From Chondrosia reniformis (Eukaryota > Porifera > Demospongiae > Chondrillida > Chondrillidae), in the NCBI GenBank assembly GCA_947172415.1, contig OX359190.1, positions 5,022,001-5,086,000 on the forward strand: a stretch of 64,000 nt of DNA. The letters are read 5' to 3'. Every line of letters starts with the position of its first letter. Within the stretch, counting starts at the first letter, position 1. This document shows positions 41,831 to 53,870 of the stretch, piece by piece. A program made the position numbers and the translations under genes. Below the pieces are notes generated by a model. That model ran no database searches, was not told the origin of the DNA, and was given only the letters and a program-made list of their open reading frames with translations.

Positions 41831-44800
41831 CATCAAAGGCAAATTATGAACAGAAAAAGGAACATGTGAACCTTTATCGCAGAGGTAAATATGCTCTAAA
41901 TGTATCAAAGGCCTATGCTAGAAATCAATATACAGTGAAGTTACAGAAAAAGCTATTTTCAAAGCCTTCCTTGAGACTGCTTTTACGAAAGAAAGTAATG
42001 AAAGCATTGCAAAGAAAATGTTAAAAGGTGTGTTGACAAAAACAGTATGCAGCATCACTGCACGGAGATTACTTGACAGGGTCTTCAAGATGCGCGTGAG
42101 AGAGCAGGACAGTTGCTCAAGTGTGTTCGGATGGTAAATTCATTTGAACTGTCAATATTAAATTTGGGAGAAAGGTGGCATACTGCTTCGTCTGAGCCAT
42201 TCTTTTATGACTCAAGCTGCATACCCACCAAGCGAGACACTGCCATACCAGTGGATGAGTATGGAAGGTGTTGCATTGCTGAGGACGTTGGTGACCGAGA
42301 GAAGATTATAATGCGCCCCAAAAAGTGAAGTGCACAGAAGAGTGCAAGCTACCTACAGTATGTTGCAGCAAAGGAACTGTTCAAGACACCCATGGAAGAG
42401 CTCAGAAAAACACTCAAGTTCATGGACAAGGGTTGTCAGCATGGACACCACAAAGATCGGTCCTTTGTAACTAAATTTGACAGTAAAGCAGATGAGCAAG
42501 AGCAGTTCCATGAGCTGCTAGGTCACCCACTTCCATGTGCTATTGAAATAGTCTGCTTAAAACACTTAGAGCTGCTGCCACTCACTACCCACAGTTGCGA
42601 AGGTGTCTGGTCTTGCTATATTCTGCAAGAAACCACCATCGTCAAATTTATACCATTGATGTGGCACTCTATTTAGTTGATTTCGATCAACTAATGGAGG
42701 CTGCTGACATCAGTCACTGTGAGGAGCTATGTCAGAGTGAGTGTGAATCATATTAAGAGAATTTGGCAGTGGGTCTTCCAGATCTAGAACCCTTGCTTTA
42801 AATTAAGCATGCTACCCTGATAACTAAACTTGACAAGGAGGTGAGTGATGACCCAGAGTATGCATGCTGTTGTTGTGAACGTTTGCACTAGAGAAAGAGT
42901 GTCATGAACATGAAGAATAGTGACTCAAAATTTGTAACAAAAGTCTGGAAACAATTAAAGCAGCACCTATGCGAACAGGACAGCGAAGCTGACATTTACT
43001 CTATGTACGTGTGCCAATACTGCAGGCCAAATCTTAATGACAATAAGATACCTTCACACTGTATTCTGAATCATTTGATAACTGAGCCTTTGCCTGGAGA
43101 ACTAGCTAACTTGGATGCTTTGAGCAGACAACTTATACAACGAGCAAAAGCATTTCAGATAATCTCACGATTAGGCACATTCACAGCTAAAGTGCCTCTT
43201 TATAATTCGCTAAAGGCTTGTAAGGTAACCATGTTCTTTCTTCCCTTACCTTTGAAAAAGATGTTGGAAACATTAGGAGATGTAAACCCACGTAATTATT
43301 CACTCTTACAGAGAGGTGACATAGACCCACTCATGCCATTACCTGACCCTGAATTGTACATCATGGTCAATGGAATACCTTCAGAAAAGAAGGTTACTTG
43401 GCGCAGCATAGTCGACGTGAGTACTGTCAAGGCTGCAATTCAGAAGCTAAGAGAAATTTATTGGCTTTACAAAGATTTTGATGACACAAGCATTGATAAT
43501 GTTGCAAAACAAGTGATTGAATCAGCAGACAGTGCGACCAGTACCATGTTGGTGAAGGCTAGCAAGGAAGATGTTTCCAGCTTTCAGTTATATACGATTC
43601 GTACAATGAATCAAAAGTAGTCTACAATTTCTGATATTGAACAATATAAATTGCTTAATAGAAAGGAGGATACACTGGACAATCATCAGAAATTCCTGGA
43701 TGTCATGTGCTTTCCTCATCTATTTCCAAATGGTAGGTTTGGTGAGTTTCACCCACATGATGTGAAAATCTCCTCCAGTGAGTATGCCAAATCTAGGCTG
43801 CCTAATAAAGATTCTATGTTTCAAAAAGACCCCCAGCATGTATTCTTCCTCTTATGGCAGAAAGAATTATGGCAGCTCTCTGCAGGGGTATACAATTTGA
43901 TGAAAAGAACAGAACAGCAAAGGATGTCTGTTCAACTGTTCCTAGACAAGGTGTCACACTCTGATGAATCTGTTGTAGCAAATGTGTCAACAATATTCCA
44001 GTCCATAAGAGGTACAATGCAGTACTCCTACGCAATTTTTCACCTTCAGTTGTGCTGAATATGAGTCTCCAGAAATTGAAAATTACCTAAAGAAGGTGAA
44101 TCAGGTACCTGAGAAGTATCCAGTTGGAAAGCTATGCTGTTAAGTTCCCATATCAGTGTCGAAAAAGTTTTCTCTAAACTTCCATGCAATGTTCAATACT
44201 GTCTTACTGAAGGGACAGGTTCTTGGTAAGGCAGAACATTATTTCTTCAAGAAGGAATGTCAGACATGAGGTGCACCTCATTATCATGTTGTCCTTTGGT
44301 TGCAAGGTGCACCAGTAATTGGCAAGGATCAGCCAAAACAAGTGCTAGATTGGATTGAACAAAGAATCACTTGTAGAAGTCCAGAAGTGCACACCAATCC
44401 AGAGTTGCACAGGCTGGTCACTAGGTACCAGATGCATAAATGCAGCAATTACTGCAAGCGAAAGGCAAAGTACCACGGAGCATTTGTGACCAGACTCAAG
44501 TTTGGATTTCCACGCGAAGTTAGTGACACTAGTTCATTGAACACTGTCCAGGATTGCCTCAAGTCAAAGAAAAAATATACCACCTTCCACAAGCAGAACA
44601 ACAGACACGAGTGAATGATTACAATCCTCTTTTACTGTTGTTGTGGAAGGAAAACATGGATATACAATTCATTGCTGAGTCATCGCTAGCCCTTGCTCAT
44701 TATGTGACTGGGTATGTCACAAAGGCAGAAAGAAGCAACATGAAGGATCTCTGGCAGGAAATTAGCTCCAACAAGAGTGTGTATAGTCGAATTTTGCTAT

Positions 44801-44994
44801 CCAAAGTTTACGTTCTTGAGAGTGTGGACTCTATGAAGCAAGTGACCTGCTGCTTGGTGATCACTTATGTGAAAGGTCAGACACAATACAGTAGATTGAT
44901 GCGACCTTTCCACACAAAAGGAAACGTAGGTTCAAGGATCACAGCAAGCTGTAGGAACTTGGAAAAAATGATCCAAATTCAACTGATATCTTAG
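41831..44994 (+). pseudogene. Helitron 2 Rep region
   Basis: Recognisable blocks in order: TASSEPFFYDS (about 42183), QLIQRAKAFQIISRLGTFTA (43130), CFPHLFPNGRFGEFHPHDVK (43709), GAPHYHVVLWL with HUH (about 44270-44305), then YQMHKCSNYCKRK (44428) and the two-tyrosine motif AHYVTGYVTKAE (about 44696-44730). A TGA directly precedes the GAPHYH motif, where Helitron 1 has Arg. Further stops or shifts occur at 42327, 42676, 43618, 44056, 44145 and 44560. Motif residues themselves survive. Confidence 0.8.
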
Positions 44995-45003
44995 AAGATT
45001 GTC

Positions 45004-46950
45004 TTGTTGACACATACTACCCACAAAGGCCAGAAGGTGGTTTCCATTTATGATTATGTTAAGGACTATACAAAGTGCAGAGACAACAATTCAGGACAGG
45101 GCAAGTATCGCAGACTTGCCAAACCATGTCTACCTAATCACAGGCTCTTTGATCCTAACAAAGAGAATCAGAGGGAAGATTACTTCTACTCCATGTTGTT
45201 GTTGTTTGTGCCTTTCAGAAGTGAAGGTACTCTGCTTGCAGAAAATGAAACTGTTGAAGAAGCCTTTAATGTACAAGCACCATGACAGATTGCAGCAGAT
45301 GTTGAAAGAACATGCCAAAGTGAAGGAGATAAATGAAGCTAGACAAGATGAGGCAGAGGTCATCAATGAGAAAGAAGACTGTAGCAATGGACCCCATGGG
45401 GTAAGCAACAGCAGCTATGTATGATGTGCGGGAGTTGAAAGCAAATTGTGCGGATGACCTCAGCCTTGAAATGCGAATTTAAATGTTGAACATAGACCAA
45501 GCACGTGTTTTTAAACGCATCTCTGAACACCTTCTTCACCAACAGCGGCATGACTCTGGAGTGTGTGAATGCTCACAATTGCAACCACTCCATATGTTTG
45601 TTGCAGGAGTTGGAGGGACTGGAAAGTCTTTCCTCATTGAAGCCATCAGAGCTCAGGTGGCTGCAATATGGAAAGGCAAGTATGAAGCACTTCTCTGTGC
45701 TGTAGCTGCACCAACAGGGCTCCCAGCCTTTAATGTTGGTGGTGTCAATGTACATCGTTTATTTCAGTTACCCATTGAGCATGAAGGGAAAGAAGCTGCC
45801 TATTGGGGACTGCCATAAGACTCATTGAAGATCATGAAAACAACCCTTCGAGATGTGAAACTTTTCGTTATTGAGGAAGCGTCCATGCTATCCAGTCTCA
45901 ACCTGGCCTACCTTCATTTGCGCCTGGAAGCAGTTTTTGGGACTGACAACTGGTTTGGGTCAATTAGTATTCTCTTTGTGGGTGATCTTTTACAACTGCC
46001 TCCTGTCAGTGGTGCACCTGTGTTTGATAAACTGAATACCAAAGCAGTTTTATCAATGCTAGGTTGCATGACTTCTGTCAACATATTTCAAGAAACTATA
46101 GTATATGATGAGCTGACCATCATGAGCATCAGAAAAAAGACCCATGCACAGTTCTGCGTACTTTTGCACCAAGTCCGATGTGGTCGTGTGTCTGAAGAAT
46201 GTATTCGGATTCTGGAAGAGAGTTATCCAGGGTCCCATAGCAGATAGGCTTGAGGAACTGATGCAGTCTGTTCAGTCACCTGTGTGCCTATTTTCTACAC
46301 GAAAGGCATGTGAAGAATTCGATAATAAAATGCTGAGCAAGTTACAGTGCAAGACTGTTGAAATTTACTGCACTGACAAAGTGGACGAAACTAAGGGCAT
46401 GCATAAATGGAGCAAAAAGAAGCAGAAGAGCTAAAGAGGCTGAACCAAGACTGCAACCTAACTGCTGGTTTAGAAGATGTGTTTCATATTGGTGTTGGAG
46501 CACAAGTCATGTTGCGTAGAAATACTAATACAAGCTTGGGGTTAGTTAATGGTGCACTTAGTACTGTTGTGGCCATTGGCGCACACAAAGTTACAGTGAA
46601 GTTTGATCATATGAGTACAGAGTATGAAGTTCAAAAGTTGAAAAGTTGAAGAGTAGATTTATTGTCATGAGAAGAGTCTACGTTTACAGGGCACAGTTTC
46701 CATTGATTTTGGCTTATGCTGTAACCATCCACAAGTGTCAAGGCCTTTCACTTGACTGTGCCATGATGGACCTCTCTGATCAGGTTTTCAGTTCTGCCAT
46801 GGCATATGTTGCACTATCACGTGTAAGAACACTTGATGGGGTGCACCTGGTTGCCTTTGAACAAAAGTCAATTATGGTTAGTTCCAAGTCTCTACTGGAA
46901 ATAAATCGGCTATGACAGTTGCATAGACCAGACTTGATGGTCTACGCTTT
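45004..46950 (+). pseudogene. Helitron 2 PIF1-type helicase
   Basis: Walker A in GVGGTGKSFLI (45608-45640), the PTGLPAFNVGGVNVHRLFQL block (45709-45770), a Walker B variant VIEEASMLSS (E for D, about 45869), FVGDLLQLPPVSG (45977) and the motif VI region AYAVTIHKCQGLSLDCAM with MAYVALSRVRTL (46710-46830). Stops or shifts occur near 45285, 45420, 45818, 46245, 46434 and 46646. The Asp-to-Glu change in Walker B may be decay. Confidence 0.85.
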
Positions 46951-47305
46951 GGCACATGGACAAAGTACCAATAGAAAGCGAAAACTCTGTGGCACTTGTA
47001 TGATTTTACCTTATCCAAAGAAGCAAAAGGAGAATTTGAAAGAAAAAATGGGAGTAGTAAACATGCTCAAAAAGGCCGCTTTGCCTAACAAAGCAAGACA
47101 AAGGACAACTTGCAAAGAAATCACGTGTACTTAAAACAATAATGGAGGTAGGAATCAATTGGAGCGATCTTCCTTTCGGTTCCATCCAGTTGACTCTAAA
47201 TGACAAAATGAAGCATGTAGTAAGGTTGGTGTCCAATACCAACGTCCCTGTCGTTTTGGGTATGGCAGTCCAGACTGCCTTCTGACAGGGCCCAATTTTC
47301 AAACA

Positions 47306-47718
47306 GTGAGACGAATACTTGCAGATGGCAATTGCCTTTTTTGTTCCTTCTCAATGATCATTACAGGGTCACAAGAAGGCCATCTTGCAGTTCAAAGGGC
47401 AATCTTGAACCACATGCAAAATATTGCACCTCTTTTATTAGGAGCACATGTGACTCAGGATAGCATTGCTGAGTACATTCAAGACACTCACATGAACATG
47501 AATGGAACATGGGGTACAGATGTGGAATTCCTCACTTTGGCTCCTTTACTGAAGACTAATATTTGTGTTTGACACTAGTTACAATTGGTGGCAACTGTTT
47601 AGCCCTTACCACTTGGATCATAGTCTGCCAGTTGACAGCAGTGCAAAGTCTATGTACACTGTACATTTTCCTCAGCATTTCGAGGTAGTGTCATCTGTTG
47701 CAAAGGGGACAACTTGAG
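47306..47718 (+). pseudogene. Helitron 2 OTU-type protease domain
   Basis: ADGNCLFCSFSMIITG carries the Asp and Cys of the OTU active site, followed by YIQDTHMNMNGTWGTDVEFL, which aligns with Helitron 1. A stop at 47570-47572 breaks the frame, and the last part, with the conserved histidine (PQHFEVVSS, about 47671-47697), is in another frame. It supports the OTU domain being a stable part of this Helitron lineage. Confidence 0.7.
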
Positions 47719-47720
47719 GC

Positions 47721-48545
47721 TACATAAAATCAGTACATAGAGTTGTATATGTAAAATCGGTGGCTTTGACGCATGGTTTGCTCGCTGGCTGCATGGTGAA
47801 ATTATTAAAGTTTAACTTATTAGGTGCTATATTTAAGATGCCTAGGTGCTAAAAGAAGAGACATGGTATACATTTATAGTTGTCTATATTCAATGCTTGG
47901 TCAAGCTGAGATTAGTGTTAATTTTTGGATATCAATGCAAGATTTTCTACTTTTTGTATTCAATATCTTAATTTTACACAATTTGTTATTTCTTTACGTT
48001 GTAAAGAATATTCAGCCTATTTAAAGAGGTAAGAACTCATAATTAGTTTCCATATATTATTCACCATCAGCAGAATCATAAATGTTTAACTGCCACAAAA
48101 GAATGTTGATTTACACAAGTTGAAACACCATTTCCTTCGTCTTCCTGCAGAATTCCCACTAAAGCTTCTCAAGAAGGATAAAAACTCATTTATATACAAG
48201 AGCTGCAGGAAGGATAAAACATACAAGTATACAATATTCTACATGTTAAGACTGAGCAAAAAACCACTGAACTCTTCTCAATACATGTAGACTCTGTCTA
48301 CCATCAATTTCCTCTGTAATTGTCAAACTGCACATTTCAACGGGTATATATATATTCATCCTCTTTTGTCAAGTTATGGTATTATACACTTTCATGTCAT
48401 TATCAGTTACCTTGTACATGTGGTTTTACTCTGGATCATTTTGAAACCATAAAGTTATTGGAAATTTACGATGTAATTTAAAGAAGTTATGCAAGGGCAA
48501 GGAAGGTAATTCCCAGCTCATGCTCCATTAAAAGTACAGAAACTA
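47721..48545. other. 3' flank of Helitron 2
   Basis: AT-rich, no gene seen; the 66-codon frame at 47824-48024 is unsupported. The Helitron 3' hairpin and CTRR end should lie here but were not identified. Confidence 0.3.
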
Positions 48546-49504
48546 GAAACAATAAAAATTTTCTACAAAAATAGTGTAGATGTAGGGATGGCACAAAAAA
48601 GCACAAAAACAAGAAAGAATGTTACACATTGAAGTATTATATAGCCATGCATAAACTATACAAGCGGGGATTTTGCACCATATCCCTACATATGGCAGCA
48701 TTTGCATGTTGTGCCTCCCACTAGAAACTGGTGCCTACTTCCCATGTACATAGGTATACAGGTAGCCTTGGTACTTCCATTCTTATAGCTATATAGTGCA
48801 AACAAAGGTATTATTACTTTGAACCACATAAATGTTACACATAACATGTAACAAAAATCTTCTTTGCTCTACTCAAGAGAAATCGTGACTCTGTCCTAGT
48901 TCTCCTATATATTTATTTGCAGCCTTTATACTTGCTGATAAGTTCACTGAATGTATTTGTGAGGAGTGAATTTGTAATGATAATACATTAATAACCTCTC
49001 ATGGCTTTTAGTTACATATACAAATCCTTTTTGCTATGCTTGCATATGAAAACACCATTTGCAGTAGTTCATTCCTGAATGGGTATATCCAAGTATACAT
49101 GAAAAATCTAAGATACTATTTTCCTACATGCTATGCCTATTCTGTAAAACAGCCTATAGGGAACTAAACCTGAAGAGAGCTTTTGGATGAAGATATAGGA
49201 GTCTTTTCTTCCTTCTCTTCCCATTTTCTTCCCCAATGGGTCAGACAGCCGTTTCTGGGAATGCCACCCTTCATCAGTGATCCTGAGAGTCTTTGTCTGT
49301 GAATCCTGTTAGGGTACTGCTGCTTCATTTGTCCCAGTTCCTATGCCAATGCTGCCATATGTAGGGATATGGTGCAACATCCTTGCTTGTATAGTTTATG
49401 CATGGCTATATAATACTTCAATGTGTAACATTCTTTCTTGTTTCTGTGCTTTTTTGTGCCATCCCTACATCTTCACTATTTTTGTGGAAAATTTTTATTG
49501 TTTC
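48546..49504. mobile_element. 959-bp MITE with ~160-bp TIRs and TA duplication
   Basis: The ends read GAAACAATAAAAATTTTC and its reverse complement, and the arms match over about 160 bases with few differences (both include GATGTAGGGATGGCAC and CATATCCCTACATATGGCAG). Both ends are flanked by TA (48544-48545 and 49505-49506). The arms are the same sequence as the foldbacks at 3124-3367 and 57085-57315. There is no transposase. Unlike the short foldbacks, this copy has a ~640-bp interior that includes a hammerhead-like sequence on the minus strand. Confidence 0.8.
49231..49290 (-). ncRNA. Hammerhead-ribozyme-like sequence inside the MITE
   Basis: On the minus strand: stem I GGATCA (49278-49283) pairs with TGACCC (49238-49243) with one A-C mismatch. 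The core CTGATGA is at 49271-49277. Stem II GGG/CCC has loop TGGCATT and an A-A at the base. GAAAC is at 49251-49255. A two-base-pair stem III (AC with GT, loop GGCT) leads to the cleavage triplet GTC at 49244-49246. A further C-G/T-G/C-G helix beyond an internal loop extends stem I. All core nucleotides are present. This is the type I, short-stem-III layout known from Penelope-like retroelements. Activity is untested; the weak stem III would need dimer formation or tertiary support. Confidence 0.6.
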
Positions 49505-49575
49505 TATATATACAGATACAAGGTTACGAACGGGAAGCCATACGTTAACATAACTGAAAACAATAGAGGGGCGCA

Positions 49576-49887
49576 ATGAAAGATGTGATCCATGTGGTTC
49601 CAAACAGTAGCTGCATGAAAGTGCACATGGGTGCTGGCATGAATTACAGATTTGCACCAAGCACAATCATCAAAGCTCTATACTTAAAGTTTTCAAACCA
49701 AGCCAAATCCAAAACTGTGCCTAAAATAGGCTGTGTGTCATTAACTGACAATGAACCTTTCATGTATTATATAGAAGCTATACATTTTAGGGGCAATGTA
49801 TATAGTTTGTACAGACACTACCCCTCATCAAACAATGCTTTTACTGAAGGAATTTGCTATTCAATCAACATAGCAAGCACTGTTTAA
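49576..49887 (+). CDS. Hypothetical frame of 103 codons after the MITE
   Basis: ATG frame reading MKDVIHVVPNSSCMKVHMGA, then YRFAPSTIIKALYLKF and GCVSLTDNEPFMYYIEAIHF. Composition is protein-like, without the Tyr/Ile/Asn excess of random AT-rich frames, but no domain is recognised. The upstream frame ending at 49579 (GKPYVNITENNRGAQ) could be the same former gene shifted by one. Possibly part of a transposon gene cut by the MITE at its 5' side. Confidence 0.3.
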   Translation: MKDVIHVVPNSSCMKVHMGAGMNYRFAPSTIIKALYLKFSNQAKSKTVPKIGCVSLTDNEPFMYYIEAIHFRGNVYSLYRHYPSSNNAFTEGICYSINIASTV

Positions 49888-49889
49888 CT

Positions 49890-50340
49890 TAATTCTATGC
49901 TTTAATCAGCTACAGCGAATAATCCTCACTTGAGGGGAAAGACACCAACTAAATAATAAAATCAACATTGCCTTCACAGTCAGTGAACTTACGTCTAAGC
50001 TTCAATCAGTGAATAATCCTGATAATAAATCAACATTGCACACACACTTCAAAGCTTCCTTTGGTAAATATACCCTAACTAGCTATAGAGAGGAAAGTGT
50101 TCAAATAACCATGTAATCAGCATCAAAATGCTATACATCACATGAAAAGTGAAACATTTTCCTTAGATATTGATTAAGAATTTTCAAGTAGTAGGCTTAC
50201 AATAAGTCCTTGTGCACTTGATTATTAAATTGTACAATTCACCATAACTATTTTAAGATCTTCTTCTCTCTTCATCTTCTCCACGGTGTTCGCTGGAGTG
50301 AACTTCATGCTTCGGTAGCTTCTTCAGTTCGGTTTTTACT
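49890..50340. other. Spacer with a short diverged direct repeat
   Basis: A ~30-base motif (AATAATCCT ... AATAAA/ATCAACATTGC) occurs twice, about 49918-49970 and 50011-50040. No gene is seen. The left LTR of the Gypsy element probably starts in this interval or just after. Confidence 0.35.
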
Positions 50341-50479
50341 TATAGATAAGTAATAAACAAGATGCTATACCTGGTCCATAGGCATGACTAGCTACTAAAA
50401 TGTACAAATAAGGTAGAGTCTAAGACTAAGTTCAAAAGCATTGCTCCGTCCTCTGTTGAATTCATCCCAAATTCTAACT

Positions 50480-51700
50480 ATCATAGAGAATTACTCCACC
50501 ATAGCGATCTGGAACGTTTCTAATCCTTCTTCGATATTGTAGTGGTTCCTCTGGGGTAGCAGTCTCTAACCGTTCCCTAAATTCTCTGCTACTAGGCACA
50601 GCAGTGGTAGATTCCTCGACTGATTGTGTATGATCATCTTCCTTCCTGTTGTAATCTTCATTCCTAGTACCTGATGTACATCTTTTGAGTCAGTAAAAAT
50701 GTACCGCAATTCGTTGTCTTTTCTTTGTCATACCCTGGTTATGTCAGATACTTTAGAGACAATTCGAAAAGGTCCAGTCCAAGGTGGGGAAATTTCTTCA
50801 CGCCTCCACTGAGTACAACTGGAGAGTGAAGCCAGACAATTTCTCCAACACTAAATAGCTTTCCATGATTTTTCTGATCATACAGCTCCTTCTGGTTCTC
50901 TAATTTCGTCCCAGTCATCCTCCTCACTAGCTGGAAGGCCGATTCCAACTTAGACTTCAAAGTGTGGCATACTCTTAAGGAGAAACTTGTCCTCTGCTGC
51001 TTTGCTGTACATCAAGTCATCTGGTAACCTGGCTTGACGTCTAAACATCAAAAAGAAAGGGCAAAACTGGTAAACTCTTGTACACTGGTGTTCTATGCCA
51101 TACACACAGCTCTGATGTGATTTTCCCACGAACACTGATTGTCCTTAGAGACAGTTGATAGCATGTCAACTAAGGTACGGTTGAAGCGTTCAACAAGGCC
51201 ATCACCTTGTGGATGGTAGGGTGTGGTCCTAGACTTGAAAAAACTAAGAAGCTTGCAGCCTTTTCGAACAACTTTTGATTCTAACTGTCGACCATGGTCA
51301 GAGTGCAGTTGTTCTGGTGGTGAAAACCTCAGAAGGATTCCCTCTCTTAGCTTACTGATAACAGTAGTGGCTTCCTGATTTTGAATGGGATATATGCTGC
51401 CATCCACCTGGGAAAATAATCTCCTTCAACTAAGATATAGCTAATACCATTCTCACTCTCTGGGAGCAGCCCTAGAATATTGACGCCAACTAACTGCTTG
51501 GGATAACCCCACTTTAACTGATTAAAGTGGGACTTTCCCTTTGGGACCTGAGGTCTTTCTAGTGGCATGTGAAAGGCATGTAGAATATCAATCTATGACA
51601 TTTTGACTATGTCCTGGCCAATAGAACCGTTCCCTGAGCTGCATTCGTGATTTCTCAGTCCCAAAGTGATCACCCATAACTCCTTCATGCAGTTGCTAAA
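50480..51700 (-). pseudogene. Gypsy integrase
   Basis: The central catalytic region shows LHSDHGRQLES (second Asp region), TPYHPQGDGLVERFNRTL (the conserved Pro-x-Asn/Gly-Glu block with catalytic Glu) and an upstream WMAAYIPF segment. A C-terminal piece (VGEIVWLHSPV) follows, and the tail RNVPDRYGG near 50500. The H2C2 zinc-binding region upstream is only partly readable. Frames break at about 51568, 51407, 51093 and 50950. Family role: insertion of the cDNA into the genome. Confidence 0.75.
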
Positions 51701-51837
51701 AGATCTCAGGTTGCATACCTGCTGGTACAACTAGGTGTAATAATCTAGTGTGTCCACTATTGCCCTCAAAGCAGCGAAACAAAGAGTTGTCCTTGATCCA
51801 TAGTTGGTCCCATTAATCAAAAGGATGACAGCAAAGT

Positions 51838-52440
51838 CTATATACTCTGACCTCTGATAAAATCTGAAGCTGGTCTCCTCCATTCTCTCCTGGCTGAAAG
51901 TACCGGTCCAAGGAAAGTAACCTGCAGTTGACAAAGGGAAGACTTACTAGGCTTGCTTTTTAGTCCTACCTTCCTCAGTCTCTTGACTAATGTAGCTTGG
52001 TTCCTTAAGTGATCCTCAAAGATCTTCCCTGGTATGATTATGTTATCTAAGTACATCAAGCAACTGGTCCACTGCAATCCTGCAAGCACCAGGTCCATAA
52101 GATGCCTAAAGGTGGAAGGAGCATGACATAGTCCAAAAGGCATCACGTTGAATTCAAACAGTCCTTCAGGAGTACTGGGCGATCAGATTCTTTCATCTCC
52201 CCTACCAATATCCACTGATGAGATCCAGGGTCGTAAACCACTGAGATATTTCAAGTGTGTCCAGTGTATCATCTATCCTAGGCAGTGGATAAGCATCCTT
52301 ACTGGTGACTCCATTCAACTTCCGGTAGTCAACACGGAAGCAAAGTGATCCATCCTTCTTCTTTGCCAACACAATGGGGGAGGCCCAAGGGCTGGATGAT
52401 GATTGTTTGACATTTCTGCTTAACATCTCCTTTAGAAGAG
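51838..52440 (-). pseudogene. Gypsy reverse transcriptase
   Basis: Reads SPWASPIVLAKKKDGSLCFR then VDYRKLNGVTSKDAYPLPRI and TTLDLISGYW (52426-52202). After a break it continues MMPFGLCHAPSTFRHLMDLV and the active-site loop CLMYLDNIII (52146-51838). The usual YxDD is YLDN here, which would destroy catalysis. Downstream the frame runs directly toward integrase-like sequence, and no RNase H motif was found between about 51900 and 51700, a distance too short for that domain. Confidence 0.8.
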
Positions 52441-52683
52441 TTTGCAGCTTCTACCTCTTGGCAGATGGGATCCTCCTCCCTCTGGGCAGATAGGAATCCT
52501 CCTTACAGCTTGAAGAATCGGGGAAACTTTTCCAGTGCGGATCCCATGACGAATATTTGAAGTTCTTCCCACATCATGGATCCCACTGGCTATGAAGTCT
52601 CATTAGCTGAAAAGGAGTTGGCAGGGTATATCATGCTGTTCCCTGGTCAAATGATCTCTTGACTGTCTTACACACTCCCAGAT

Positions 52684-53540
52684 CTACTCTTCCTTAGGTA
52701 CAGATGTAACACCAGCAACTGGTTCTGTTGACTTGGTATTTGCAGGATTGACACATGCAGCCTCGCTACTTCTTTCCAGGTTTACTATCCTGGTTCTCTT
52801 GTACATGGTTACTGATGAGTTAGTTAGATTGCATAATCTAACTGGTATTTCTCCATTGAATGGAGAAACAAGAGTTCGAGTTGGCACGACTGGCCTATGC
52901 TCATTTGCTACTCCCTCCAAGATCCAACTTCTGTTACCTTCAATGGACCTGGGGACTGTAACCATGTCCTCCCTCTTACTGTAATCCGGGACCTGTACAT
53001 TTTACCGCAGAGTCGCATGGATGTGTGAGGTCCAACAGAGTCCTAGGTCTTTGTTGCTTGACACTGAAAGCCATCTGAGAGTTATCAGTATTGCTCAAGA
53101 ACTGGTACTGTACCAAACTCTCACTAGCTATATCCTGCAAAATCTAGCCAGGCATTATCAGCCAGTACCCTCCATTCTTATCCACAGTCTGTCCTTAGTT
53201 ACCTTCTGGTCTGGAACTCAGCCATGTCCAGGTCTCACTTACTCTGTGGTTCACATTTCTCCCATAATGTGGCAACTGTGTCTTATAAATACCCCCTGAT
53301 AGCTTCTGGTAACCGTAGTAAAGTTGTTTGCACCTTCCCTGTCCGTCTCGCAGGAAGTCAAACAAGTTTTTTGGCATCATTCCACTCATTCATAGCAGCA
53401 ATGGTGTTAAAAATGGTCTATCCCTTCGTCCCAACTCCCTTATTCTCACGGAACTAAAAGAAGAGATCCTGCAAACTACACCAATGCGACAATTTTATGT
53501 CAATACTGTTCAGAGTAAGTGTATTCAGAAGAGTTCTCGA
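52684..53540 (-). pseudogene. Gypsy gag and gag-pol spacer remnants
   Basis: Frames at 53389-53195 (LFDFLRDGQGRCKQLYYGYQ), about 53140-53000 (DIASESLVQYQFLSNTDNSQ then MAFSVKQQRPRTLLDL) and 52965-52684 (EHRPVVPTRTLVSPFNG, then RLCNLTNSSVTMYKRTRI). These fit the capsid region and the domain between protease and RT in metazoan Gypsy elements. No Asp-Ser/Thr-Gly protease site was found, and several stops interrupt. Confidence 0.5.
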
Positions 53541-53870
53541 TGGTACAGTTAAGTTAGGAAGCTGTTTCTAATCACAACTTTGAAGAACAAGAACTATTAT
53601 TATGATTACAACAAATCAAGGTGCTTATTTATAGAAAAGTAAGAGTATCATAAAAGAAAAGGTCAGGATTAGATGGACTTAAACACTAAAGCTACAAATG
53701 AAATAAAACTGTTAACACAAACGGGTGATATAGGTCAGATGAAAGTACAGGAAATGATAAAAGTAAACACATGATTACGGAACTCTTAGTAAACTGATCT
53801 ATCTAAGTGTTAAACAAGAGACCAAACATGGAACATAGGCACGACTAGCTGATAACCATATGTGTGTATT

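Larger units (their letters stand above)
40926..47720 (+). mobile_element. Helitron 2, autonomous-type, heavily broken
   Basis: Same order as Helitron 1: leader with 2A motif, 15-residue repeats, Rep, helicase, OTU. It is interrupted at more than a dozen places by stops and shifts, including a TGA at the HUH motif. Protein-level similarity to Helitron 1 is clear throughout (for example RLGTFTAKVPLYNSLKACK against RLGTYTAKVPIYNSLKACK), but the DNA differs strongly, so these are separate old insertions or subfamilies. It ends after the OTU histidine region near 47718. Termini are undefined. Confidence 0.85.
50341..53870 (-). mobile_element. Gypsy-type LTR retrotransposon, degenerate, internally deleted
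   Basis: Minus-strand order from right to left: gag-like (53389-53021), a spacer/protease-like region (52965-52684), RT (52426-51900), integrase (51700-50740) and a pol tail (to about 50480). Diverged LTR-like sequence is shared between 50341-50410 and 53797-53863 (both with TAGCTAGTC-like, GCCTAT and CTTGTTTA in minus orientation, roughly 70% by eye). Exact LTR borders, primer-binding site and polypurine tract were not resolved. Multiple stops and shifts make it inactive. Confidence 0.7.
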
